This document shows, piece after piece, positions 33,999 to 42,348 of a stretch of DNA of 64,000 nt. Positions within the stretch are counted from its first letter, which is position 1, and every line of letters starts with the position of its first letter. Source of the DNA: CBDCKN01 sp965219035 (GTDB lineage Bacteria > Gemmatimonadota > Gemmatimonadetes > Longimicrobiales > Gaopeijiaceae); NCBI GenBank assembly GCA_965219035.1, contig CBDCMR010000003.1:1426001-1490000 (forward strand). The letters are read 5' to 3'. The notes beneath the pieces were generated by a model that had not been told where the DNA came from, made no database searches, and saw only the letters and a program-made list of their open reading frames with translations. The position numbers were made by a program, and so were the translations under genes.

Positions 33999-34499
33999 AT
34001 GAGCCCCCACCGAAAAAAGCCGCGCGGTCAGCCTCGGCACGTGGCCCCCGAAAGCTCCTGCACACCATCCCTCACCGAGCTAGGCGCTTTTATCGTCAAG
34101 GAGGCCCGTCCCGGATACGCTGGCCCCTCACGGTGGGAACAAGTCCGCAAGGCCGTGGAGGATGGGCTTCCGGTGGAGGCCGTGAAGGAGCTTCAAGCCG
34201 AGCTCAAGCGGTTCGGCGTCTCCCGCCCGTCGGAGTACGTGGACTCGATCGTCTCCCGGGCCACACGCCAGCGCCGGGACCGGCTCAAGCCGGAGGAGGG
34301 CGAGCAGCTGGTGCGCGTGGCCTCGCTTCTTGCCCTTGCCGTGGACGTATGGGGTGACGAGGACGCCGCCGCGGCGTTCCTCATCTCCCCGCATCCCATG
34401 TTGGACGGCGGAGTGCCCATCGACCGGGCGCTCTCCGAGATCGGGGCCCGGCAGGTGGAGGGCATCCTTCTCGCCCTGGATCTTGGCCTCCCGGTCTGA
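33999..34499 (+). CDS. Xre/MbcA/ParS-type antitoxin (DUF2384)
   Basis: ATG 33999 is preceded by GGAG at 7 nt; an ATG at 33951 lies inside the operator and is rejected. The 166-residue protein has an N-terminal Xre-like helical region (EQVRKAVEDGLPVEAVKELQ). The C-terminal DUF2384 toxin-binding domain shows VASLLALAVDVWGDEDAAAA, then FLISPHPMLDGGVPIDRALS and an ARQVEGILLALDLGLPV tail. It neutralises the RES toxin encoded 3 bp downstream and probably represses the operon. Confidence 0.85.
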   Translation: MSPHRKKPRGQPRHVAPESSCTPSLTELGAFIVKEARPGYAGPSRWEQVRKAVEDGLPVEAVKELQAELKRFGVSRPSEYVDSIVSRATRQRRDRLKPEEGEQLVRVASLLALAVDVWGDEDAAAAFLISPHPMLDGGVPIDRALSEIGARQVEGILLALDLGLPV

Positions 34500-34502
34500 T
34501 CC

Positions 34503-34946
34503 GTGCAGGTCTACCGGATCCACCGCCGCCGCTACGATCCTCTCGACGGCACCGGCGCCGCCCTGGTAGGCGGCCGCTGGAATCCGCTGGGCGTTCCTAT
34601 GGTCTACGCGTCACGAGCGTACGAGGGGGCTTTGCTGGAGCAGCTCGTCCACGGCGGGATCGGCCGACTTCCGACCGAACGCGTGGCGTCGCGAATCGTC
34701 CTTCCTGACGACTGTGAGGTGCCCACGCTGGACGTCGACGAGAATCCGGACTGGCGGGACGAGATGCGATCCCGGGAGATTGGGGAGGCATGGGTGGAGT
34801 CCGAGCGTTCCCTCGCACTCCTGGTGCCTTCCTTCGTGGCCCGGCCCTGGGGATGGAACGTGGTCATCAACCCCAGGCATGCGGAGTTCGGCCACGTTGT
34901 CTTGGCGGAGGTAGTCGACGTCCTCTGGGATCCCAGGGTGGTCTGA
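34503..34946 (+). CDS. RES-domain toxin (NAD+-degrading type)
   Basis: This 147-residue protein has the RES motif set: VYRIHRRRYDPLDGTGA with the conserved Arg, GGRWNPLGVPMVYAS, and EGALLEQLVH with the conserved Glu. A later LLVPSFVARPWGWNVVINP strand-loop has the typical V-P-S and N-P-x-H elements. Known RES toxins deplete NAD+ by hydrolysis or phosphorolysis and are held in check by Xre/DUF2384 partners. The gene starts with GTG 34503, coupled to the antitoxin gene. Confidence 0.85.
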   Translation: MQVYRIHRRRYDPLDGTGAALVGGRWNPLGVPMVYASRAYEGALLEQLVHGGIGRLPTERVASRIVLPDDCEVPTLDVDENPDWRDEMRSREIGEAWVESERSLALLVPSFVARPWGWNVVINPRHAEFGHVVLAEVVDVLWDPRVV

Positions 34947-35166
34947 GGGCTAGCGGGCTGTGCGACCTCATCCCTTCCCAGTCTCCCTGGGTGCGCCTCT
35001 ACCTGAAGGAGAACCGCGCGGACTACTACGACGCGCTTCAACGTGTGCACTCCTTAGTGATATTTTTTGGTTTGTGTAACATACGCGGGTGGGCTGTCAA
35101 AGATACAGACCGTAATCTTTGATAAGGTCGTCCTTGTCAAAGGATCAACAGGCGACCTCATCCCTC

Positions 35167-35682
35167 CTACCTCCTCACCCGATACACCCACCCGTCACTG
35201 ATCGAGTAGTAGATGTAATTGCCCGCCACGGTCACGCCCTGGATCGCCAGCCCCCCCGTGATCACGACCGGGAATGTGGCGGACGCCGCGGCCAGATCCC
35301 ACCGCCCGATGTAGTCGGATGTCCACCAGTAGATGGCCTCGTCGGTGACGGCGAAGTCGATCATGTTCTCCGCGTCGAAGATCGAGGTGGCGGGTCCCCC
35401 CGGAACCGGAAACCTCCGGACCACGGAGTTCCCGTTGGTCGCGGTGTCCAGCCAGAAGAGGGTGGTGCCGCCGCTTCCGTTCGGCACGGCCTTCAACTTG
35501 TCGGGCGAGAAGACGCCGGCGCCCGAGAGAAGCGTGGACTGGGCCCCGCCGCCTGCGGGCATCGTCTTCAGGTGCGAGCCATCCGTGGCCCCGATCCAGT
35601 AGAGGTTGCTTTCGTCCCGGGCCAGGCCCCGCGTCCCGCCGAGGGTGAATACGTCGACCTCTTCGGGCGTCGCACCGGACAT
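35167..35682 (-). pseudogene. Beta-propeller-like protein, 5'-truncated
   Basis: The 171-residue frame is built of repeated short strands with W-x-D/G motifs (YWIGATDGSHLKTMPAGGG, FWLDTATNGNSVVR, YWWTSDYIGRWDLA), ending YRVRR. This looks like the last three blades of a propeller similar to DUF5050-type domains. The open frame continues upstream of the ATG to the stop of the DUF5916 gene with no start or signal peptide. The 5' part of the gene is therefore missing. Confidence 0.55.
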
Positions 35683-35757
35683 GAGGATGCGGTAGAGACC
35701 GTCCGTGATGAACTCGTGAAGTAGATATACGGGGGCGCCGGCAGGCCACGGTAGGCG

Positions 35758-38446
35758 TCAGAAGCCGAGCCAGTAGCTGAACTTCACCATGAAGATGTTG
35801 GTCACCGGCGCGGATAACAGCCGGTCGAGGTCGCTCGTCATGTCCAGGTCGCCCGTGACGAGATCGTCGTCCCGGGCCGACGACCACACGACGAACAGTG
35901 TCGAGCCGGGCTTGTATTCCCACCTGAGCACCGCGTTGGTGCTGAGCTCCCGCACGTTGAAGTCGCGGTCCCTGAACGAGAACTCGGGATCACCCTCTCC
36001 GGTTTCATCCACGTGGTAGCGCCCGCCTTCCAGCGTCACTACCGCCGGATTCAGCAGCGCGAGGCGGTCGTCGAAATCCCCGGCGCCCGGGTCGACGACA
36101 CGCCGGAACTTCGAGTACTGGCCGCTGCTCATGAACGGCTGCGCGTAGAAGTCCAGCGCCAGGTCCGGCGTGAACGAGTAGCTCAGCTGCAGCGTGAGCG
36201 CGGCCGTCGTCTGGTCGAGCCAGCCCATCACGTACTCTCGGTCGCCCCCGTCCGCCCTCGACGCCCCGGCCACGTACTGGTCGGGTTTGCGATTCCACGA
36301 GATGCTGGGCGACAGCGACACGGTTGCCCGGCTCGAGGGCCGCAGTGCGAGGAGCGGATCGAGGGTGACGACCGTGCCGTCCGCCCCGTGATCGTGGCGA
36401 TACGTGCCCCGCCACTGCGCCTGCCACGACTTCCGCGAGTCGCTCGAGAGGATGCCCTGGTACCTCGTGTACGATGGCCGCCGAAGCGCCGGGCCGCCCC
36501 GCAGCTCCCAGGGCCACATTCGCGACCCCCAGTGGTCCACGTTGAGCGTCGCGGTCCAGAAGTTCAGGAGCTGGCCCTCCGTTTTCAGATGCAGGGACGG
36601 TCGGGCGATCTCGCCGGCGAGGGTAGAGGCCAAAAAGCCCTCACCCTCGACGTACCAGTTGCGGAAGATGGAGCCCGGATTGAACTCCCGATAGCGAGCC
36701 CTCACGCGTCCGTACACGACGTCGGTGTACGAGTTGTAGCCGGCGTCGTTCGTGTCTACGCCCGGCCCGCGCCCTCCGCCGCCCAGTTGGAACGTCCAAT
36801 GTCCTCCGCCGATCTTCTCGAAGAAAAACTCGCCGGCGATGCCGCTCAGCGACGTCCGCGTGGGGTCGTACGTCAGGTGATCCGCGTCCTCCCGCTGATG
36901 GAGGTGGACGAACGAGCGCTGCGTGCGCGCGATGGCGTCCTCGCTCCCGCGCACGTGGGACCCGAGGAGCCATCCGCGAAGCTGATAGCGGGACCGGTTG
37001 AAGCGGTGCCAACCGTTGAGACCACCCACGAACGCCGAGGAGCGCAGGCGGTCGAACGCCTCGTCGTCGCGATCCCGATGGGTCGCGGTGGCGATCGCCC
37101 CGAGGCCGCTCTGCCCATCCCGGAAGTCGCGGACGACCCTGGCCACCGAGTAGTTCGTGAGGGGCTCCACGGCCTGGGCGGTGACGAGCTCGTCCGGCGC
37201 GGCGATCTGCGCCTCCTCCCTCGACGTGATCGCGTGGAGCACCCCGACGGACCATCCCGAGGACGTCTTTCCCGACAGCTTCATAGCGCCGAGGATGCGG
37301 GCCGTCTCCGGCATGTCGACAAAGCCTCCGCTCGGTGCACTCGCGCCAAGCTGTGGTGGTCGGCCGATGCGCCTCGAGTAGAAGGCGTGGCCCTCGGGCA
37401 CCAGCGGGAAGCGGAAGATCTCCGCACCCTCGAGGAAGAACGGCCTATTCTCGGGATAGAACGTCTCCCTGGTCCCGAGGTTCACGACCGAGGGGTCGGC
37501 GTCGACCTGGCCGAAGTCCGGGTTGACGGTGGCGGTGAGTGTGAGGTTCGAGGTCACGCCATACTTGAGATCTAGCCCGGTCGAGCCCCAGACGTCGTTG
37601 TCACCCCGGAAGGGGTCGGCGTCGTCCACGTCCTCGCGGCGTCGCCGGGCCACGCTATACGGCAGCAGCTCCAAGCGGCCGGGCGCCTCGAGCCCCGAGA
37701 GGCCGTCGAGGTCCCCGAACAAGGACACGAGCCTGCCCGACTCGGGCAGAATCTGGGCCCAGTGGGAGGTCTCGGACCCGCGCAATCTGGCGCATGAAGT
37801 TCACACCCCACTTCATCTCCTCGGCCGAGCCGAACCGGAGCTGCGACAAGGGGATCCTGAACTCGGCGCTCCAGCCCTCGGCGTCGATGCTGGTCTCGAC
37901 CTGCCACACGGCGTCCCACGCGACGTCCTGCTCCGTGTCTTCCAGGTGGAGGATGTCGACGCGTGTTCCCGTAGGCGTCGTCGCGAAATGGAACGCGGTC
38001 CTCCGGTCGTGATAGCTGTCGAGGAAAACGTACGCCCGGTCCGACACAGCCTCGTGGTCGTCGCGCCGTACGAACTGGGCGCGGATCTGGTCGGGGCTGG
38101 AGTCGTACAGGCGCATCCCGACATACACGGCATCGCCGTCATAGAGGATACGTGCCTCGGTCCGCTCGGACGCGGGCTCCCCGGGGTCGGGTTCGAACTG
38201 CCGGAACTCCACTGCGGCCGTCGCCAGCACCCACACCGGATCGTCCAGACGTCCGTCCAGGACGGGCCGTTCATCGGATCCGCTCAGGCGGAACGCGGTG
38301 AGCGTGCAGTCGGCCATCGACTCGGCCGGGCGCTCGCACGCGACGGGGTCGGGAACGTCGGATCGGAGTGCTACCGTGTCGGCTGTCGACGCTGCGGTTG
38401 CAAGCGTGAGACTCAACGCGAGGGCAGACACGATTCGATATTCCAG
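35758..38446 (-). pseudogene. DUF5916 protein with N-terminal CBM9-like domain, frameshifted
   Basis: The upstream frame encodes a signal-like core (SALALSLTLATAASTA) and a CBM9-like domain: RPVLDGRLDDPVWVLA, AVYVGMRLYDSSPDQI, WSAEFRIPLSQLRFG. The downstream frame (from ~37775) carries the DUF5916 beta-barrel part, with NPDFGQVDADPSVVNL, TFYPENRPFFLEGAEIF and a C-terminal FSYWLGF ending in an aromatic residue as outer-membrane barrels do. One lost base near 37770 separates them (RVR then ETSHWAQ). The protein probably sits in the outer membrane. The start is uncertain: no ATG fits the signal, and CTG 38446 or GTG 38431 are possible. Confidence 0.65.
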
Positions 38447-38703
38447 CGGGGCTACGTTGGACGACTGGTGGGAGGCTCCCACAGGCGATCGATCCGGGCA
38501 ATGCTGCCCAAGTCGCCCGGTTCTGCAAGGACTTTCTCGGTCCACGTTCGCGGCGCAGCGACCGTTTCAGGGGATCCCGACGTGGGAGCAAGATAGTCTC
38601 CCACGACCTCCGCGAAGAGGTCACCCGGGCGCCGCAAGGCGAACGGCTGCTCGAGCCCCGCACGACGAATCTCGATGCAGTTACCTTCCTGAAGCGCTCT
38701 CCC

Positions 38704-39216
38704 ATGAGACACAGCGAGCTGATCGTGACGCAATCGCTTCCCCGCAAGGCCTTCACCGTAGAGGAGGCGAACGGGCTCATCGCCACCATGGAGGCCGTGA
38801 TGGAGGAGATCGCGCGCCTCCGAGATCTGGTAGAGAGCGACGACAGACAGCTTCAGATCCTGGACGCGCTCTGGGGATCCGAGGTTCTGGCCTCCGAAAA
38901 CCCCGATCACGCGGACTTCGTGCGGCACCGAGCCGCGGTGGACGGGGGCGTGGAACGGATCCAGGGCCTGGTCCGAGAGGAGATTGTGGCCCGATGCATT
39001 CGTTTTCCCCCCGGGGGCCTCGATCATGGACTGCTGGACTTCCCGACGACCTTGGACGGGCGATGGGTCTACCTCTGCTGGAGGCGAGGGGAGTCGAGGG
39101 TGGACCAGTGGCACGAGATCACCGACGGCTTCGCGGGTCGTCAGCCCGTGACGCCGGACCATGAAGGGCGGATGGGCATCGAGTGGAGCGACCCCCCGGA
39201 GGCACCGCCTCCCTAG
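38704..39216 (+). CDS. DUF2203 family protein
   Basis: This 170-residue cytoplasmic protein has FTVEEANGLIATMEAVMEEI at the N-terminus, a long helical middle, and a conserved C-terminal block: GLLDFPTTLDGRWVYLCWR, WHEITDGFAGRQP. This is the DUF2203 pattern, and the function is unknown. It lies upstream of nfuA-like and ATP-grasp genes on the same strand. A short tandem repeat follows its stop. Confidence 0.75.
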   Translation: MRHSELIVTQSLPRKAFTVEEANGLIATMEAVMEEIARLRDLVESDDRQLQILDALWGSEVLASENPDHADFVRHRAAVDGGVERIQGLVREEIVARCIRFPPGGLDHGLLDFPTTLDGRWVYLCWRRGESRVDQWHEITDGFAGRQPVTPDHEGRMGIEWSDPPEAPPP

Positions 39217-39221
39217 GGAGG

Positions 39222-39266
39222 CTCTCGACGGGAGGTTCTCGACGGGGAGGCGCTCTCGACGGGAGG
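39222..39266 (+). repeat. Three tandem copies of a ~14-bp motif
   Basis: CTCTCGACGGGAGG appears three times (39222, 39236 with small changes, 39253), directly after the DUF2203 gene and before the nfuA-like gene. It is probably slippage-generated spacer. Confidence 0.7.
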
Positions 39267-39325
39267 GCCGTGTACCTACTAAGATTAATTGTCGTCTCAA
39301 CGACACTTTGACCTGCTAGAGACCC

Positions 39326-39937
39326 ATGAGCGACCGTTCGAAGCCACCCGTGGAATTCACCGATACCGCGAGGGACACCGTCCTCCGCTTCATGCAGATG
39401 CAGGGAGACAGTGACCTTGCGGTGCGCATCCTGGTCGCCAGCCCCAGCCCGCTCGATCCCCGCTACGAGATCACGATGATCGAGCCTGACGAAAAGTGTC
39501 CGGAAGACATGGTTTTCGACGGCTACGGGTTCGATGTGGTGATGGAGCCCGAGAGCGCGAAGCTCCTCGACGGGGCACGCATCGACTGGATCGAGACCCT
39601 GACCGAGAGCGGGTTCAAGGTGGAGAACCCGAACCTGGCCCCCATCGGCTCGAAGCCGTTGGAGGGCCCTCTGGCCGACCGGGTTCGACAAGCCATCGAC
39701 CAATTCGTGAACCCCGGAGTGGCCCAGCACGGCGGACACGTGACGCTGGTGGAAGTCAGGGACAAGATCGTCTACCTCCAGATGGGTGGGGGTTGCCAGG
39801 GCTGCGGGATGGCGTCGGTGACTCTGAGCCAGGGGATCGAGCGGATCCTCCGGGACCAAGTGCCGGAGATCGAGGGCATCCAGGACGTAACCAACCACGG
39901 GGACGGCCAGAACCCCTACTTCAGCGCGTCCAAGTAA
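39326..39937 (+). CDS. nfuA: NfuA-like iron-sulfur carrier protein
   Basis: The 203-residue protein has an N-terminal degenerate A-type scaffold domain (about 8-100, TARDTVLRFMQMQGDSDLAV). The C-terminal NifU domain has HGGHVTLVEV and the cluster-binding CxxC in GGGCQGCGMA. NfuA proteins deliver 4Fe-4S clusters to target enzymes. The length and domain order fit NfuA. It is followed 25 bp later by the ATP-grasp gene and may be cotranscribed. Confidence 0.82.
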   Translation: MSDRSKPPVEFTDTARDTVLRFMQMQGDSDLAVRILVASPSPLDPRYEITMIEPDEKCPEDMVFDGYGFDVVMEPESAKLLDGARIDWIETLTESGFKVENPNLAPIGSKPLEGPLADRVRQAIDQFVNPGVAQHGGHVTLVEVRDKIVYLQMGGGCQGCGMASVTLSQGIERILRDQVPEIEGIQDVTNHGDGQNPYFSASK

Positions 39938-39962
39938 CCGACACTCCGACGGAGGGCCTACC

Positions 39963-41201
39963 GTGTCGAGGGTCCTTCTCCTCCTTTCACGAACTTCGTA
40001 TCGAGCCGAGGCTTTTGTCGCCGCGGCCCACCGCCTGAACGTTGACGTCACGGTCGGCTCGAATCACCGGCAGGCCTTCGCGGACCTGGCACCCGGCGGT
40101 GCCCTCACCCTCGGCGTCGGGGACGTCCACCGATCGGTGGCCACCATCGTGCGGTTCGCCTCGGACTATCCGCTGGCGGCCATCGTGGCGGCGGAAGACG
40201 ACTTCGCACCGGTGGCGGCGGGGGCATCCGAGACACTGGGGCTGACGCACCATCCTCCCGAGGCGGTCCGGTCCGCTCGTAACAAGGCGGTCATGCCCGA
40301 GCGACTCGCGGCGGCCGGATTCCCGTCACCCTGGTTCCAAGTCGTCTCCGTAGAAGACGATGTGGAAGCGGCCGCGGCGGGGGCTAGCTACCCCTGCGTT
40401 CTCAAGCCGCTTGCGTTGTCTGCCAGCCGCGGGGTAGTCCGCGCCAACACGCCCGAGGAGTTCGGCCGCGCTTGGAGCCGGATTCGGGGGATCCTCGAGG
40501 AGCCCGACGCGGTCACGCGAAGCGGGCGTACGGCCGGGGAGATCCTGATCGAAGCGTACATGCCGGGGCGCGAAGTGGCCGTGGAGGCGATCGTGGTGGG
40601 GGGCGAGCTCCGGACCCTGGCCGTCCTGGACAAGCCGGACCCCATGGAGGGGCCGTTCTTCGAGGAGACCATCCTGGTGACGCCTTCGTGCCTCCCCGAC
40701 AGCGTTCAGCGCGAGATCGTCTCGGTCGTGCAGCGGTCCGTAGCCATCCTCGGCCTCGTTGACGGCCCGGTCCACGCCGAGCTCCGCGTGGACGGCGAGC
40801 GTGCCTCACTCCTGGAGATCGCGCCGCGCTCCATCGGTGGCCGTTGCTCCACGATCCTCCGGTTCGAGCCGGAGGCGACCCTCGAGGAGCTCATACTGCG
40901 TCACGCGTTGGGGATGCCGATCCATGAGTACTCCCGAGCGGCCGGAGCCGCCGGCGTCATGATGCTGCCGATTCCGGAAGCCGGCGTTCTGCGCGAAGTG
41001 GGGGGGGCCGAGGCGGCCCTCGAGGTTCCGGGCATCGAAGGGCTCGAGATCACGATTCCGGTGGGCCAGAAGGTCGTGCCCCTCCCCGAGGGCAATCGCT
41101 ACCTGGGATTTCTCTTCGCCGGAGGGGAAACGCCCGAGCAGGTGGAGACCGCGCTCAGGGTTGCGCACGCGGGACTCGAGGTGGAGATCGAGCCTGCATA
41201 G
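39963..41201 (+). CDS. ATP-grasp domain ligase
   Basis: The 412-residue protein starts with GTG 39963. It has an N-terminal pre-ATP-grasp Rossmann-like region (VLLLLSRTSYRAEAFVAAA) and an ATP-grasp core. The core has SARNKAVMPERLAAAGFPSP, the nucleotide-binding YPCVLKPLALSASRGV, EAYMPGREVAVEAIV and the metal-binding EIAPRSIGGR. The C-terminal domain resembles that of BacD-like L-amino-acid ligases and related carboxylate-amine ligases, which join a carboxylate to an amine through an acyl-phosphate. The substrates are not known. A 38-bp piece of this gene recurs at 42301-42338. Confidence 0.8.
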   Translation: MSRVLLLLSRTSYRAEAFVAAAHRLNVDVTVGSNHRQAFADLAPGGALTLGVGDVHRSVATIVRFASDYPLAAIVAAEDDFAPVAAGASETLGLTHHPPEAVRSARNKAVMPERLAAAGFPSPWFQVVSVEDDVEAAAAGASYPCVLKPLALSASRGVVRANTPEEFGRAWSRIRGILEEPDAVTRSGRTAGEILIEAYMPGREVAVEAIVVGGELRTLAVLDKPDPMEGPFFEETILVTPSCLPDSVQREIVSVVQRSVAILGLVDGPVHAELRVDGERASLLEIAPRSIGGRCSTILRFEPEATLEELILRHALGMPIHEYSRAAGAAGVMMLPIPEAGVLREVGGAEAALEVPGIEGLEITIPVGQKVVPLPEGNRYLGFLFAGGETPEQVETALRVAHAGLEVEIEPA

Positions 41202-41280
41202 GTCTCCCCCTGTTCGATCAGTCGCTGCCCGACGACTGGTTGTCCCCCCGACCACAGGCTGAAGAGTCACTGGGCTCCTG

Positions 41281-41457
41281 ATGGGCGCCGCCCTGGTCAG
41301 ACCCCTGGTGGTGGTGTTCTTCGAGGTGAACCCGTCGGATCCCACCGTTTACGCGGCCATCGTCGTGACGCTCGGGCTGGCCTGCCTGGTAGCTTGCCTC
41401 GTGCCCGCACGGCGGGCGACCCGCATCGAGCTGGTTGACGCGCTACGGCCGGAGTGA
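41281..41457 (+). pseudogene. FtsX/ADOP-type permease C-terminal fragment
   Basis: An ATG at 41281 opens a 58-codon frame. It has one hydrophobic helix (YAAIVVTLGLACLVACLVP) and ends ARRATRIELVDALRPE, the standard C-terminus of MacB/ADOP-like ABC permeases (PARRATRxDPxxALRxE). All preceding domains are missing. Confidence 0.65.
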
Positions 41458-41494
41458 GGGGGCCGACGCCGGTGCGAGTGGGAGGTCTCCGCGG

Positions 41495-41983
41495 CTAGCG
41501 CGGCTGAGGGCGGAGGGCTCGCTCCTCCAGCCCCGGGTAGGGTGTGCGGTTGCGCCAGATGATCCAGAACGCCAGGGCCAGCGCCACGATGCCGCCTACG
41601 TACACGCTCCAGGTGTCGTCACCCAGCTCGATGCCGCTCGATCCGAGGTACAGCGCCAGCGCGTTGTTGAGCGCATGCCAGAGCATGGCCGGGAAGATCG
41701 AGCCCGTCATGAGGGTCACGGCGGCCAGGATCACGCCCAGCAGCGCCGTCCCCGGAATCCTGAAGATCTGGAAGTGGAAGAACCCGAAGACGAGTCCGAC
41801 CACCAAGCAGGTGCGCACGGGCCCGAAGCGCCGGCTGACGCCGTGCAGGAGGACCCCACGGAAGGTCAGCTCCTCCACGATGCCGGGCAGGACGGCCAGG
41901 AAGATCAGGATCTGCCAGAACGGGATGTGCTCGGGAAGGATCGCCTGACCGAAGCTCTCGATCAGCTCGCGGGGTACCTGCTC
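41495..41983 (-). pseudogene. CPBP (CAAX-like) intramembrane metalloprotease, 5'-truncated
   Basis: The C-terminal half of a CPBP/Abi protease is clear: the EExxxR motif in GIVEELTFRGVLLHG, a second metal His in GFFHFQIFR and HALNNALALYL near the end, with four hydrophobic helices. The frame remains open upstream to 42460, but that extension translates unrelated debris. The N-terminal helices are therefore missing and no start can be assigned. Confidence 0.6.
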
Positions 41984-41989
41984 GAGCGC

Positions 41990-42187
41990 GAGATCACCGT
42001 ACTTCCCGGTGGTTGGGACAACATCGAGTGGCAGTTGAAGGAGAATCGGCGTTACTGGAGCCAGCCAGTCGAGTTCGACATCGAGGTCGCGGTGTACGCC
42101 GAGTTCGGGTCGGTGAAGTATCCACTGCGGGTCGACCCGCATCCGCAGCTCAAAAAGTTGAGGGAGAAGAAGAAGGCTGACGAGTGA
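41990..42187 (+). pseudogene. C-terminal fragment of an unrecognised protein
   Basis: About 65 plus-strand codons (TVLPGGWDNIEWQLKEN, PVEFDIEVAVYAEFGS, KKLREKKKADE) have protein-like composition and a charged tail. I do not recognise the family. It is wedged between the CPBP and transposase fragments. Confidence 0.35.
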
Positions 42188-42196
42188 GAAATGACC

Positions 42197-42283
42197 GCGT
42201 CCCTTTTTCCTGGCCTTGGCGGCCCCCTTGGCGTCCTTCAGACCGGCCTTGAAGACCTGGTAGGGCGTGCGGCCCTCCATGCC
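42197..42283 (-). pseudogene. Transposase C-terminal tail
   Basis: Minus-strand codons read GRTPYQVFKAGLKDAKGAAK, the usual end of IS481/rve-type transposases (RTPxxVF or similar, then a basic tail). Confidence 0.45.
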
Positions 42284-42300
42284 CCTTTGGCGGTGCGGAC

Positions 42301-42338
42301 GCCGTGGAGGCGATCGTGGTGGTGGGCGAGCTCCAGAC
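42301..42338 (+). repeat. 38-bp copy of part of the ATP-grasp gene
   Basis: The segment beginning GCCGTGGAGGCGATCGTGG matches 40578-40615 with two mismatches. It lies immediately before the 3' end of the S9 peptidase gene. Confidence 0.65.
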
Positions 42339-42348
42339 GCCGGGGGCC

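Noticed and set aside
39222..39266. Possible CRISPR-like repeats
   Set aside because: Only three 14-bp units with almost no spacers and no cas genes; this is simple tandem duplication.
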